DNA of 31,617 nt from Mageeibacillus sp. UBA3781 (GCA_002368805.1 DFFH01000041.1:71547-103163), one strand, 5' to 3'; positions 1-7,045 are shown, counted from the first letter of the stretch. Translations and numbers: made by a program. Notes: generated from the sequence alone by a model not told the origin.

Positions 1-518
1 TCCAGACACAGACAGAGCATCTCATCCGGAATGCCGAGATGAAGATCAAACGGCTGGGCAAATACATCCTGCGTCATAAGATGGAGCGTCTCGCATGCGA
101 TCACCACATTTCTCTCAAAATCGACGAATTCACCCTTAAGCCCCAACGGAAGCATGAGTCCGGTAAAGTTAATATGGACGTATGGAAGATTACGCGAAAA
201 AATCAGATGAAGCGCAAGGAGCTTCATATATGACTCCAGGTTAATGAACTCCTGATCGCAGATCAAAGAAACAGCACCTTTCGGAGCGATCGTTGCTATA
301 TCGGAGAATTCATTTTCATAGCCTTCGGACCACAGATAATACAGATCCCTATAAACAGCTTTCTCAAAGACATCGTAATCTTTGGTAAGTGGTTTTGCCA
401 GAATATCCTTGCCAATCTGAAATATATAGTTCAGATACTCCTTCTCCTGATGGGAAGAAACACCGGCCCACTTGAAATAAGCGGCTATATCTCTGGAATT
501 ATATAAGTAGTTGATCAT
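1..518 (-). CDS. Unrecognised protein, 3' part cut by the window edge
   Basis: An open frame starts at an ATG at 518-516, preceded by a good ribosome binding site (TTAGGAG, 7 bases away), and stays open to the left edge, giving at least 172 residues without a stop. The product begins MINYLYNSRDIAAYFKW and is rich in aromatic residues, with no signal peptide and no clear membrane span. A mildly hydrophobic stretch around residues 95-125 looks like part of a globular core. I do not recognise a family. An extended -10 promoter sits just upstream, so this gene is probably transcribed on its own, downstream of the ABC-2-like gene. The start and frame are secure; the function is unknown. Confidence 0.75.
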   Translation of the reverse strand, partial: MINYLYNSRDIAAYFKWAGVSSHQEKEYLNYIFQIGKDILAKPLTKDYDVFEKAVYRDLYYLWSEGYENEFSDIATIAPKGAVSLICDQEFINLESYMKLLALHLIFSRNLPYVHINFTGLMLPLGLKGEFVDFERNVVIACETLHLMTQDVFAQPFDLHLGIPDEMLCLCL

Positions 519-552
519 ATAATCTCCTAAGTCTGCATTTTTGTGACATATT

Positions 553-561
553 ATTATACCA
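553..561 (-). promoter_or_regulatory. Extended -10 promoter for the left-edge gene
   Basis: Read on the minus strand, the bases are TGGTATAAT: a perfect -10 with the TGn extension and no convincing -35. Transcription would start near 546, about 28 bases before the start codon at 518. Confidence 0.55.
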
Positions 562-575
562 TATAAGATGCAAAC

Positions 576-1424
576 TTAGTACGGATCACGTTTAGAGGAA
601 ACTATTAGCGGAACGGACAGGAACACCATGATGAAAATCGCCACAATGACTAATTCTACGGTGTAATCCGAAGCAGAAAGCCTATTCATAGCAATTGTAT
701 TCAATAGCTGATTTAATGAGATCTTATCGACAAACGGGAACCAGACAGAAATGATTTCCAGGAAGAAATCAAAGAATCCTAAACAGAATAACGAACTCAG
801 AACGATAGCAAGACCGCCGGAACGGCGAAGATATGCAATCATAAATGAGAATGACATAAAAGTGATCATCACTCCGAAGATGAGAACAATATAGGCCATG
901 GTGCGAACTATATCATCAAAAATGAACGTATCGCACAGAAGATACGATAGACCAAGAGCAAAAATAAAACGTACACTTTCGACCAGGATAATAGTCAGGG
1001 CCAGTGATAACCATTCAAGGAAAATAACACGAATCGGATTATTATTCAAAGAGAAATGATTTACATGAAACCTGGACTTATATTCAGCAGAAATAAACAA
1101 AGCAACAAAAATACAGTACAGGAAACAGACAAGATCTGAGCACAGCGTCAATCGTACAACACCTGAAAGCTTATTCACATCTCTTATAGAGTCAATACTT
1201 GTGAAAATGACGTTAAAAGATTCGAGATCTTCTTCCGATGCAGCCGCATCAGTCAAACCCGTTTTGAAACTATCTATCCAATTAAACGGATTATCCGCCA
1301 GAAACTTGATCTCCAGTGAAGAAATAACGGCACCAAGAATCAAAAGGATCAAAATGACAACAAAAGACTTCGATCGAACGATTCGATAGAAATTTACTTT
1401 TAACTCTTTGATCATACCCCGCAT
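576..1424 (-). CDS. ABC-2-type multi-span membrane protein (permease-like)
   Basis: This is a 282-residue integral membrane protein. Its plan matches ABC-2 permeases: an N-terminal basic segment (MIKELKVNFYRIVRSKSF) leading into a first span at about residues 20-42, an extracellular loop to about residue 95, and then five further hydrophobic spans. The short motif ISAEYKSRF after the second span resembles the conserved ABC-2 segment in which the protein re-enters the cytoplasm. No ATP-binding subunit lies next to it in the window, so a partner is either elsewhere or absent. Two start codons are possible: the ATG at 1424, only 3 bases after AGGAGG, and the ATG at 1415, 12 bases after it. Neither spacing is ideal. 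Family assignment rests on topology and general resemblance; the cargo is unknown. Confidence 0.65.
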   Translation of the reverse strand: MRGMIKELKVNFYRIVRSKSFVVILILLILGAVISSLEIKFLADNPFNWIDSFKTGLTDAAASEEDLESFNVIFTSIDSIRDVNKLSGVVRLTLCSDLVCFLYCIFVALFISAEYKSRFHVNHFSLNNNPIRVIFLEWLSLALTIILVESVRFIFALGLSYLLCDTFIFDDIVRTMAYIVLIFGVMITFMSFSFMIAYLRRSGGLAIVLSSLFCLGFFDFFLEIISVWFPFVDKISLNQLLNTIAMNRLSASDYTVELVIVAIFIMVFLSVPLIVSSKRDPY

Positions 1425-1441
1425 AGTCCTCCTGAAAAACT

Positions 1442-1447
1442 ATTATA
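1442..1447 (-). promoter_or_regulatory. -10 box for the ABC-2-like gene
   Basis: A perfect TATAAT lies on the minus strand without a good -35. The inferred start near 1435 would give a leader of only about 11 bases that is mostly ribosome binding site. The 12 bases TAACGATATAAT are identical to those at the promoter of the upstream HPr-like gene. Confidence 0.45.
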
Positions 1448-1481
1448 TCGTTAGAAACGGAAAAATGTACTAAGAAATTAT

Positions 1482-1514
1482 AAAGAAAAAGAGCTGTTGC
1501 ATCTGCAACAGCCC
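1482..1514 (-). terminator. Terminator of the HPr-like gene
   Basis: The stem GCTGTTGC/GCAACAGC (1505-1512 and 1493-1500) has a 4-base loop. On the minus strand it is followed by a T-rich run ending TCTTTTTCTTTA. It lies about 60 bases after the stop of the gene at 1577-1843 and separates it from the ABC-2-like gene. Confidence 0.85.
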
Positions 1515-1576
1515 TCAGTAATCTCGAAAGCGTAAGCAGGATCTTTAAGATCCTACTTTTTCTGATCGTTTCCGAA

Positions 1577-1843
1577 TCAGCCGATGTGCTCGACATCCTC
1601 TACTGTTCCGAAAAGATTCAGTCTGAAAAGCAAAGCCTCATCTTCCTGATTGGAGCAGTAGATCTTCGCATCTACGAGCTTACCGCCCTCGATCAGCTTC
1701 ATCAGACCAGTGATCTGGCTGAGCTTGCTCTTAAGGTTAAACTTGTCACCCTCATCGGTAATAAGCATAACATCGCCGGAGCAGGAATCCAGAGCCTGCA
1801 TGAACTGATGAACATCAACGTTACTCATGTTAAAAGCCTTCAT
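1577..1843 (-). CDS. Small HPr-fold-like protein without the HPr active-site signature
   Basis: This is an 88-residue soluble protein. The frame runs further upstream, but the ATG at 1843 is the real start: it follows AAAGGAGGT at ideal spacing, and the longer version would begin upstream of the promoter's transcription start. The pattern of residues 17-75 fits the HPr fold of the sugar phosphotransferase system: a helix, a strand DVMLI, a turn, then NLKSKLSQITGLMKL, which resembles the KSIMGLMSL region around regulatory Ser46 of HPr (here Ser39). The catalytic HARPA signature is missing; only an isolated His12 lies near it. It may be one of the HPr-like proteins of Clostridia that do not carry phosphate to sugars. 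This is a motif-level match, not a proven homology. Confidence 0.75.
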   Translation of the reverse strand: MKAFNMSNVDVHQFMQALDSCSGDVMLITDEGDKFNLKSKLSQITGLMKLIEGGKLVDAKIYCSNQEDEALLFRLNLFGTVEDVEHIG

Positions 1844-1919
1844 GGTGACTACCTCCTTTAAAGTAAACAATTTATTTTTCCATTTCTTTTCTGCAAGTCT
1901 TTTCTTACCTTGCGAGCAC

Positions 1920-1948
1920 ATTATATCGTTACGGCAAATTCAAGTCAA
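1920..1948 (-). promoter_or_regulatory. Strong sigma-A-type promoter of the HPr-like gene
   Basis: On the minus strand there is TTGACT (1948-1943), a 17-base spacer and a perfect TATAAT (1925-1920). The expected start is near 1913, giving a 70-base leader. This is one of the best promoters in the window. Confidence 0.85.
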
Positions 1949-1967
1949 CGCGATAATTGTAGAGTTT

Positions 1968-2021
1968 GCACATACAAAAGTGCTTTTGTTTGTGCATGTT
2001 GTACATACCTTGTTTGTACAT
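1968..2021. repeat. Cluster of repeated half-sites: one inverted and three direct copies
   Basis: Three direct copies of a TGTTTGTRCAT-like word lie at 1986-1997 (TTGTTTGTGCAT), 1997-2006 (TGTTGTACAT, shortened) and 2010-2021 (TTGTTTGTACAT). An inverted copy at 1968-1980 (GCACATACAAAAG) pairs with 1983-1995 as a 13-base inverted repeat with one mismatch and a 2-base loop. The cluster lies 20-75 bases upstream of the -35 of the HPr-like gene and just after the end of the dihydrofolate reductase gene. No T-run follows, so it does not look like a terminator. A multi-copy protein binding site is the likeliest reading. Confidence 0.6.
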
Positions 2022-2042
2022 AATCACGATAGGCGGATGTGC

Positions 2043-2543
2043 TCAGGAACGCTTATACGTCCAGATATCAAAGCTTACGCCTTTTATGGAATGAACAATG
2101 GCTTCTCTGCTGAACAGTTTCCACTCTTTGAGCTTATCAAGATTCGGGAAAAAAGCATCCGCATCATATGCTTTATGGATCCTGGAAATAATACATGTGT
2201 CACAGTAAGGCAGGAACTGCTCATAGATCTGCGCACCGCCGATAATGAAGAAGCACTCATCCGGTTTGTTCTTCGTATACTCCAGGACCTCTCCGATTGA
2301 GTGCATGATGGTTGCTCCCTCTACATGAAGGTCCTGATTTCTGGTAAGAATGATGTTTTCCCTGCCGGGAAGCAGCCGTCCTCCCGGAAATGTATCAAGT
2401 GTCTTTCGTCCAAATATCACCGGATGACCCATGGTCTTCACTTTGAAATTGTTTTTCTGATCTTCAGGCAGACTTACAAGCAGATCTCCCTTATATCCGA
2501 TCCCCCAGTTCTCATCGACTGCGACTATAGCACAAATACTCAT
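2043..2543 (-). CDS. folA: Dihydrofolate reductase
   Basis: This enzyme reduces dihydrofolate to tetrahydrofolate with NADPH in the cytoplasm, supplying one-carbon units for thymidylate, purine and methionine synthesis. The 166-residue product has the family's landmarks in order: AVDENWGIG near the N-terminus, LPEDQKNNF carrying the catalytic acid, the nucleotide-binding stretch VIFGRKTLDTFPGG, LPGRENIILT, and FFIIGGAQIYEQFLP. The length is normal for bacterial enzymes. I take the ATG at 2543 as the start; a GTG three codons earlier is open but lacks correct ribosome binding site spacing. No thymidylate synthase gene is adjacent, although the two are often paired. It seems to be transcribed alone. 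Confidence 0.95.
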   Translation of the reverse strand: MSICAIVAVDENWGIGYKGDLLVSLPEDQKNNFKVKTMGHPVIFGRKTLDTFPGGRLLPGRENIILTRNQDLHVEGATIMHSIGEVLEYTKNKPDECFFIIGGAQIYEQFLPYCDTCIISRIHKAYDADAFFPNLDKLKEWKLFSREAIVHSIKGVSFDIWTYKRS

Positions 2544-2595
2544 TTTGACCACCCGGTGTAATTGATTTCGGAATCATAACTGTTCCGACGGAATC

Positions 2596-2623
2596 AGTAT
2601 AGCATAATCATGCGAAGGATAAA
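2596..2623 (-). promoter_or_regulatory. folA: Possible promoter of the dihydrofolate reductase gene
   Basis: TATACT (2601-2596) lies 16 bases from a weak TTTATC (2623-2618) on the minus strand. The -35 overlaps the T-run of the preceding xylanase terminator. This is a tentative call. Confidence 0.35.
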
Positions 2624-2652
2624 AAAGGAGCTGCACCTTTCGGTACAGCCCC
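2621..2652 (-). terminator. Terminator of the xylanase gene
   Basis: On the minus strand, GGGCTGTACC, loop GAAA, GGTGCAGCTCC (with G-T wobble pairs) is followed directly by TTTTTT. It begins 26 bases after the xylanase stop. Confidence 0.9.
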
Positions 2653-2678
2653 CTGATCATGTTTTATTCAGCAGATAA

Positions 2679-4769
2679 TCAGCCGACAACTTCGATATGA
2701 ACTGCATCAAGATAGAAGTCTTCTGTGCAGTCGAAGCTCTCCCAGTAAAGCATGAGAGAATCAAGATTTGCCGGTACTTCAACTTCACCGGTCGGCAGTA
2801 CCCACTTGGAAGTTGTAAGATCGATCACTTCTTCAACAGATACCCACTCACCGCTGCTTGTATCAACTTCAACGATATGAGGCCACAGATCTGCGATGTC
2901 TGCGCTGAAAGCAACCTGAGCCGCCTTGGACTTAACTGCGAAGGAAACCTTCAGTTTCTTACCGAGGTAACGGGTGAGATCGATCACATAGCCGTCCCAT
3001 GTCTCTGTTGCACCGGAAGCCAGGAGGCACTTACTGCCTTCAAAAGCACCGCTGTCAACTACTTTGAGTGTCTGACCGGCACGGGCAGTACCCTTGAACT
3101 TGCCATCTTCGAAATTGTCATCGAAAGGATCTGTATCCTTCGGCGGCTCAACATAATCCGCCGGCTTCTGGAGCTCTCCGCCCTTCTTCGCAAGAACTAC
3201 ACCATCAAAGGCAAGTTTCTTGGAAAGGTCACCACGGAAAAGAACCGGTGTCTCAGAGGAACGCCAGGATCCTGCGTCTGTAAGACCCCAGATCGTTACA
3301 CTTTCGATCTTATATCCTTCACTCTTTGCTTTCAGGAGTTCCTTGAAAAGAGTGTTGAAATATACACCCTGATCATATTCCTGATTGAGCGAAGACTTCA
3401 CAGCATTTACATCGAGCTCGGTTACATGGATAACAACACCGAGTTCATCCGCATACTTCTTCAGCGCACCCATGTAGTTCTCCATGGATACCGGACTGGA
3501 GATGTGAGACTGCAGACCCATACCGTCAAGGTTTCCGGCCTGTGCGATCGGCTTAAGAACTTCGATGATCTTGTTCTGCTTACCGGTTACATATTCGTTG
3601 TAATCGTTATAGAAGAGCTTGATGTTCTTCGGAGCATACTTTCTTGCATACTCAAAAGCGAACTGGAGGAAATCGTCGCCGATCGTCTTTGTCCAGTTAC
3701 TCTCACGAAGCTGGTTATTATCATCTACGCACTCATTTGCGATATCAAACGCATAGAAAAGATCCGGGTAGTTAGCATTGATATACTCGAATACACCCTT
3801 GATATAGTTCTCCATACGCTTCAGCATCAGTTCACGGGAAGCGAGCTTGCCGTTAATATCATAGTTCTCATAGAAGAACCAGTCCGGTGTCTGGGAGTGC
3901 CATACCAGAGTATGACCACGCATCTTCAGGCCGTTCTCCTTCGCAAAATCACAGATGACCTTGCACTTTGTAAAATCAAGTGCCGGGCACTCATTGTACT
4001 TCGCCTTGTCTGCCATCGTTGTCGATGCATCCAGGATGTTCTCCGGCTTCATCTCATTCTCACAAGTAATGGAATTGAACTCCTTAAGAAGCAGCTCCTT
4101 CGGTTCCTTATGATCATTGGTAACCAGGGATTCCGGAACACAGCATCCGATGTAGAAATCATCTTTATAGAGATCTTTCAGAGATTCATAGGAAGATGTA
4201 TCAGCAAGTTTTACTTCAGGAGCCTTGGAAGGATCAAAGTACTCACCTTCAACAGTAATGTGCATATAATCTACAAAGATATCCTGGGTGCTCTGGCTCT
4301 CGATATATACGAATACATTTGCAGCATCCTGCGGGATCGGGATAGTACCCTCACCTGCTACGAATTTGTCCTTACAGCCGGGAATATGGAATACATTCGA
4401 GTATGTTGTACTTCCTAATGTATCGAACTGCAGGGAGATGATAACATCGTCACTTTCAGACTTTACAGCAGTACTGATCTTAATGGTATTTCCCGCAAAG
4501 AAATTACACGGGAAATTTACACCATTCCATGCTTCTGTACGGTTGGAGCAATGCAGGACTTTACCGTTTTCCCCATCTTCGATGTCCAGCTTTACTTCTC
4601 CTCGTGGCTCATACGTCACCTGTTCAGCACCGATTTCTTCCATGATACTCGGGATGGCAGGTGTTTCTGTCTCCGTCGGTTTGTCAGCCTTCTTTTTACA
4701 TCCGGCCAGCGCCAAGGAAGAAAGCATTACCAGCGTCATCGCCATGGCGCCGATCCTCTTCTTCATCAT
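2679..4769 (-). CDS. GH10 endo-1,4-beta-xylanase lipoprotein with two flanking CBM22-like modules
   Basis: A 696-residue secreted enzyme that should cut the beta-1,4-xylose backbone of xylan at the cell surface. The N-terminus is a lipoprotein signal ending LALAGC, so Cys24 is probably lipidated. Residues 47-175 and 550-696 are carbohydrate-binding modules resembling CBM22/CBM4_9 (SNRTEAWNG and IFVDYMHI; ATETWDG and FYLDAVHI). Residues 190-535 form the GH10 barrel. The acid/base is Glu346 in DIANEC and the nucleophile is Glu451 in HVTELD; HTLVWHSQTPDWF and YNDYN are also family hallmarks. The start at 4769 is set by GGAGG 8 bases away. The gene is monocistronic, with its own promoter, LacI-type palindrome and terminator. 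No xylosidase or sugar transporter gene adjoins it. Assignment to GH10 is firm; the exact CBM family is less so. Confidence 0.95.
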   Translation of the reverse strand: MMKKRIGAMAMTLVMLSSLALAGCKKKADKPTETETPAIPSIMEEIGAEQVTYEPRGEVKLDIEDGENGKVLHCSNRTEAWNGVNFPCNFFAGNTIKISTAVKSESDDVIISLQFDTLGSTTYSNVFHIPGCKDKFVAGEGTIPIPQDAANVFVYIESQSTQDIFVDYMHITVEGEYFDPSKAPEVKLADTSSYESLKDLYKDDFYIGCCVPESLVTNDHKEPKELLLKEFNSITCENEMKPENILDASTTMADKAKYNECPALDFTKCKVICDFAKENGLKMRGHTLVWHSQTPDWFFYENYDINGKLASRELMLKRMENYIKGVFEYINANYPDLFYAFDIANECVDDNNQLRESNWTKTIGDDFLQFAFEYARKYAPKNIKLFYNDYNEYVTGKQNKIIEVLKPIAQAGNLDGMGLQSHISSPVSMENYMGALKKYADELGVVIHVTELDVNAVKSSLNQEYDQGVYFNTLFKELLKAKSEGYKIESVTIWGLTDAGSWRSSETPVLFRGDLSKKLAFDGVVLAKKGGELQKPADYVEPPKDTDPFDDNFEDGKFKGTARAGQTLKVVDSGAFEGSKCLLASGATETWDGYVIDLTRYLGKKLKVSFAVKSKAAQVAFSADIADLWPHIVEVDTSSGEWVSVEEVIDLTTSKWVLPTGEVEVPANLDSLMLYWESFDCTEDFYLDAVHIEVVG

Positions 4770-4792
4770 ATAAATATCCTCCATTTACCTAG

Positions 4793-4807
4793 CCGGGACA
4801 TGCCCGG
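4793..4807 (-). other. Small GC-rich hairpin in the xylanase leader
   Basis: CCGGG/CCCGG with a 5-base loop lies in the otherwise AT-rich untranslated leader, about 15 bases upstream of the ribosome binding site. It could affect mRNA stability or translation. No T-run follows it. Confidence 0.4.
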
Positions 4808-4825
4808 GTATTTAATTACCTATCC

Positions 4826-4854
4826 ATATTATCCGAAAGGAAATAGAACTTCAA
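4826..4854 (-). promoter_or_regulatory. Promoter of the xylanase gene
   Basis: On the minus strand there is TTGAAG (4854-4849), a 17-base spacer and TAATAT (4831-4826). Transcription should start near 4819, giving a leader of about 50 bases. Confidence 0.75.
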
Positions 4855-4863
4855 CGATTTTTC

Positions 4864-4877
4864 CGAAATCGATTTCG
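4864..4877. promoter_or_regulatory. LacI-family-type operator upstream of the xylanase promoter
   Basis: A perfect 14-base palindrome, CGAAATCGATTTCG, has the central CG flanked by A-rich and T-rich arms that is typical of LacI/GalR-family operators. It ends 10 bases upstream of the -35 of the xylanase promoter. Control by a sugar-responsive regulator or CcpA-like protein is inferred; no regulator gene lies in the window. Confidence 0.6.
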
Positions 4878-4892
4878 AAACTTTGTGAAATA

Positions 4893-4924
4893 TAAAAAAA
4901 GACTGTGCTTACAGCGCACAGTCT
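4893..4924 (-). terminator. Terminator of the 5485-6054 / 4946-5473 pair
   Basis: AGACTGTGC/GCACAGTCT with a 7-base loop is followed on the minus strand by a run of seven Ts. It is a strong intrinsic terminator about 20 bases after the stop at 4946. Confidence 0.92.
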
Positions 4925-4945
4925 CTGAAAATCTTGAGTTATCAC

Positions 4946-5473
4946 TTATAAACCGGATAGGATATCCATAATATCCAGAAGTGTACTTCCGGAACCTCCG
5001 AGTCCATTTCCGACATATATAGCTTGTTCCACACATTGGCTGTTCAGCTTCCATTCGCCGGATTCACGAGAGAAAATAAAATAACATACACCATCCGTTT
5101 TATCTTTTCGAGTCAGATTCACGGTAACGATATATTTATCATCTTTCCTCTCGACATCATCGATATCAAAAATAACACCGACAAGGAGCGCCGACCTGGC
5201 GGCATCCTCATTATTATAGGTTTCATTTCTCAAAGACGAGCAAAGACTTGAGCAGGATACTCCCATCTTGAGATCCGAACCGTCCGGAGAATAATTAGAC
5301 CATGTTCCACGATTATGATTAACTGCACCATATGACTCAAGAATATACTCGACGCGCTTTTTGATCTGCGCACGTTCACTTCCCGGACCATAGGTGGAGA
5401 GGCAATAATATACGATCATGCCGATCACTGCCAAAACGATACATATAATAGCTGCGATATATTTTTTCTTCAT
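4946..5473 (-). CDS. Membrane-anchored protein of unknown function, NTF2-like C-terminal pattern
   Basis: This 175-residue protein has one N-terminal hydrophobic segment (residues 5-26), which is an anchor or uncleaved signal, and an extracytoplasmic remainder. After a helical stretch (KKRVEYILESYGAVNH), the C-terminal half alternates strands and ends with the pattern YIVTVNL...SGEWKL. That resembles the NTF2-like/DUF4878 fold seen in many Clostridia lipoproteins. The next gene upstream and the N-terminal domain of the lipoprotein at 7291 show the same pattern. The gene is second in a two-gene unit, 11 bases after its neighbour, with ribosome binding site AAAGGA. No function is known to me; the fold is an inference from short motifs. 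Confidence 0.75.
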   Translation of the reverse strand: MKKKYIAAIICIVLAVIGMIVYYCLSTYGPGSERAQIKKRVEYILESYGAVNHNRGTWSNYSPDGSDLKMGVSCSSLCSSLRNETYNNEDAARSALLVGVIFDIDDVERKDDKYIVTVNLTRKDKTDGVCYFIFSRESGEWKLNSQCVEQAIYVGNGLGGSGSTLLDIMDILSGL

Positions 5474-5484
5474 TTCATTTTCCT

Positions 5485-6054
5485 TTATGAGAGTACGCCA
5501 TTCATCTCTTTAACGATATTTTCGTATGCAGATTCAGCCGCGCTGTCATAATCTTTTCCGTTCACGCGGATGACCTTTAATGCGTCCATAGTATTGGAAA
5601 GACGCCATTCCCCATCATAATAGAAATACTCAAGTTCTATATCACCCTCTGTGTTGTTCGCATAAAAAAGATGTACCGACACCGTCGCATCTCTTCCCTT
5701 CACAGACGTATCCGAGATATAGAACTTCGAATTCTTCAGGACCGAGGATCCAATCAGGTTAAATAACACCTGGCCATCTGAATTCGCTTCGGAAGAGGAA
5801 GAATTAAGAACCGTTTTGACATTCTGAAGCGGAGACAGATCTACTTCTTCACCGGAAGGCAGAGCTTCAATTGGACCGCTGTCCGGTAAATAGGACTCAT
5901 CCACCTGCTCGCAGCCGGCAGAAACAAGTGTATCTATTGCACTGTCACGAAGTTTGGAACTCTTTAACTTGTGATCCTGGATCACACCGGAAACGATCAT
6001 AACAATAACCAACACTAAAAGCACTGCGGAATATAGCAAATATGATCTCTTCAT
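5485..6054 (-). CDS. Membrane-anchored protein of unknown function, relative of its neighbour
   Basis: This 189-residue protein has an N-terminal membrane segment (about residues 5-24) and a polar extracytoplasmic part. The C-terminal half contains ATVSVHLFY and the strand DGEWRLSN, matching SGEWKLNS in the downstream protein, so the two look like distant paralogues. It is first in a two-gene unit. Its promoter overlaps a perfect inverted repeat at 6106-6123. The ribosome binding site AAGAGG is rather far (9 bases) but usable. No recognised function; paired secreted proteins with this fold may act together at the cell envelope. Confidence 0.75.
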   Translation of the reverse strand: MKRSYLLYSAVLLVLVIVMIVSGVIQDHKLKSSKLRDSAIDTLVSAGCEQVDESYLPDSGPIEALPSGEEVDLSPLQNVKTVLNSSSSEANSDGQVLFNLIGSSVLKNSKFYISDTSVKGRDATVSVHLFYANNTEGDIELEYFYYDGEWRLSNTMDALKVIRVNGKDYDSAAESAYENIVKEMNGVLS

Positions 6055-6086
6055 GTTTCCGTTCCTCTTTTTGTTAAATCACTTTG

Positions 6087-6123
6087 ATATTACCACATAA
6101 AAACGCAAATTGTAAACAATTTG
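6087..6123 (-). promoter_or_regulatory. Promoter of the two-gene unit with an overlapping palindrome
   Basis: TTTACA (6116-6111), an 18-base spacer and TAATAT (6092-6087) form the promoter on the minus strand. The inverted repeat CAAATTG-TAAA-CAATTTG (6106-6123) covers the -35, so a bound protein would block polymerase. That role is inferred from position alone. Confidence 0.6.
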
Positions 6124-6174
6124 TGAACAAGAGAACAAAAAACGCACGATCAACAGCTTATTTTCTCTCAAAAA

Positions 6175-6948
6175 TCACTTGTCCGTATGAACATCCAGCT
6201 GCGGAAACGGAATGGAGATTCCATTTTGACGGAAAAGATCATCGATCGTCTTAAGCGCATGTCTTTTCGTATCAGCGCGCTTTATCGGGGGTACCATAAT
6301 ACGAAGCCGGTAACAGACCGATGAATCCTGAAACTCCTGAAGACCGAGGAACTCTACTTTTTTCACATCTTTCCAGGAAGCTATCTCTTTGACAGCCTCA
6401 TCGAATACAGAGCGGATCTTATCCGGAGATTCTTCATATGCCAGAGGAATATCAATGACCATGATATCGTTATAGCGGAAGACACGATCGATATTTCTAT
6501 TACAGATACGCACTTCATAGCCATCTTCCACATTAACGATGCGAGTGGACTTTAAAGACATACTTGTCACTCTGCCAACATAATTATCGACCTTGATAAC
6601 ATCTCCGATCCTGAAAAACTCTTCACTGATGATATTAACCCCCATGATGATATCTTTCAGAGCATCCTGAAGGGCAAGACCAACGATAACACTGGCAATT
6701 CCCAGTCCGGCAACCGCACTCGTCACATCGATTCCATTGATCTGCAATACAAGGAGGACGCACAATATAATAATGAAATACTTGACGATATTCAGAATTA
6801 TAGAGATAGCTCCGGACTTCTTATCCGTTTTTCCAAAAACTTTATGCACAAATCTTCTGATCATCGCCCATGCAATAAGCGAAACCAAAACAGTTGCAAC
6901 ACAGAGATATGGCGTGGGAGAAAGCATCCAGTCAATGATCGCGTCCAT
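6175..6948 (-). CDS. mscS: MscS-type small-conductance mechanosensitive channel
   Basis: This 257-residue membrane protein should open under membrane tension to release solutes on osmotic down-shock. It has three hydrophobic segments: about residues 10-30, 47-70 and the pore-lining TM3, which shows the Ala/Gly pattern SAVAGLGIASVIVGLALQ. TM3 is followed by the conserved DALKDIIMG and the beta domain (IGDVIKVDNYVGRV, residues near 115-130). The C-terminal alpha/beta part ends FPQLDVHTDK, where the family usually has FPxxxxH. The length is typical of short MscS homologues. The gene stands alone next to tRNA-Pro. The start at 6948 has a GGAG site. Family call is firm; gating properties are not predictable. 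Confidence 0.92.
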   Translation of the reverse strand: MDAIIDWMLSPTPYLCVATVLVSLIAWAMIRRFVHKVFGKTDKKSGAISIILNIVKYFIIILCVLLVLQINGIDVTSAVAGLGIASVIVGLALQDALKDIIMGVNIISEEFFRIGDVIKVDNYVGRVTSMSLKSTRIVNVEDGYEVRICNRNIDRVFRYNDIMVIDIPLAYEESPDKIRSVFDEAVKEIASWKDVKKVEFLGLQEFQDSSVCYRLRIMVPPIKRADTKRHALKTIDDLFRQNGISIPFPQLDVHTDK

Positions 6949-6980
6949 GAAAAAACTCCATTTTTGTAAATGATATAGAA

Positions 6981-6986
6981 ATTATA
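6981..6986 (-). promoter_or_regulatory. mscS: -10 box of the MscS gene
   Basis: A perfect TATAAT on the minus strand lies 33 bases upstream of the start codon. The -35 region falls in the T-rich tail of the tRNA terminator and is poor. Confidence 0.4.
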
Positions 6987-7003
6987 CGTTAAAATAGCAA
7001 AAA

Positions 7004-7041
7004 GAAAAAGCACAGCGACCAAATCATCACTGTGCTTTTTT
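7004..7041 (-). terminator. Terminator of the tRNA-Pro gene
   Basis: AAAAAGCACAG and CTGTGCTTTTT pair around a 14-base loop, with a long T-run after it on the minus strand. It starts a few bases after the tRNA CCA end. Confidence 0.85.
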
Positions 7042-7045
7042 GTTC

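Noticed and set aside
1538..1554. Inverted repeat AGGATCT...AGATCCT followed by a T-run on the plus strand
   Set aside because: It resembles a plus-strand terminator, but no plus-strand gene lies upstream and it has no T-run in the minus direction. Left unassigned.
1844..1921. N-terminal extension of the HPr-like protein
   Set aside because: The extra codons start at or before the transcription start and have no ribosome binding site; the inner ATG has a perfect one.
1827..2300. 157-codon plus-strand frame across the HPr-dihydrofolate reductase spacer
   Set aside because: It crosses a strong minus-strand promoter and the half-site cluster and has no initiation site.
2697..4418. 573-codon open frame on the plus strand
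   Set aside because: It lies wholly antisense to the xylanase gene, which has a signal peptide, catalytic residues, promoter and terminator. The antisense frame lacks a ribosome binding site and gives a Cys/Ile-rich product without family pattern.
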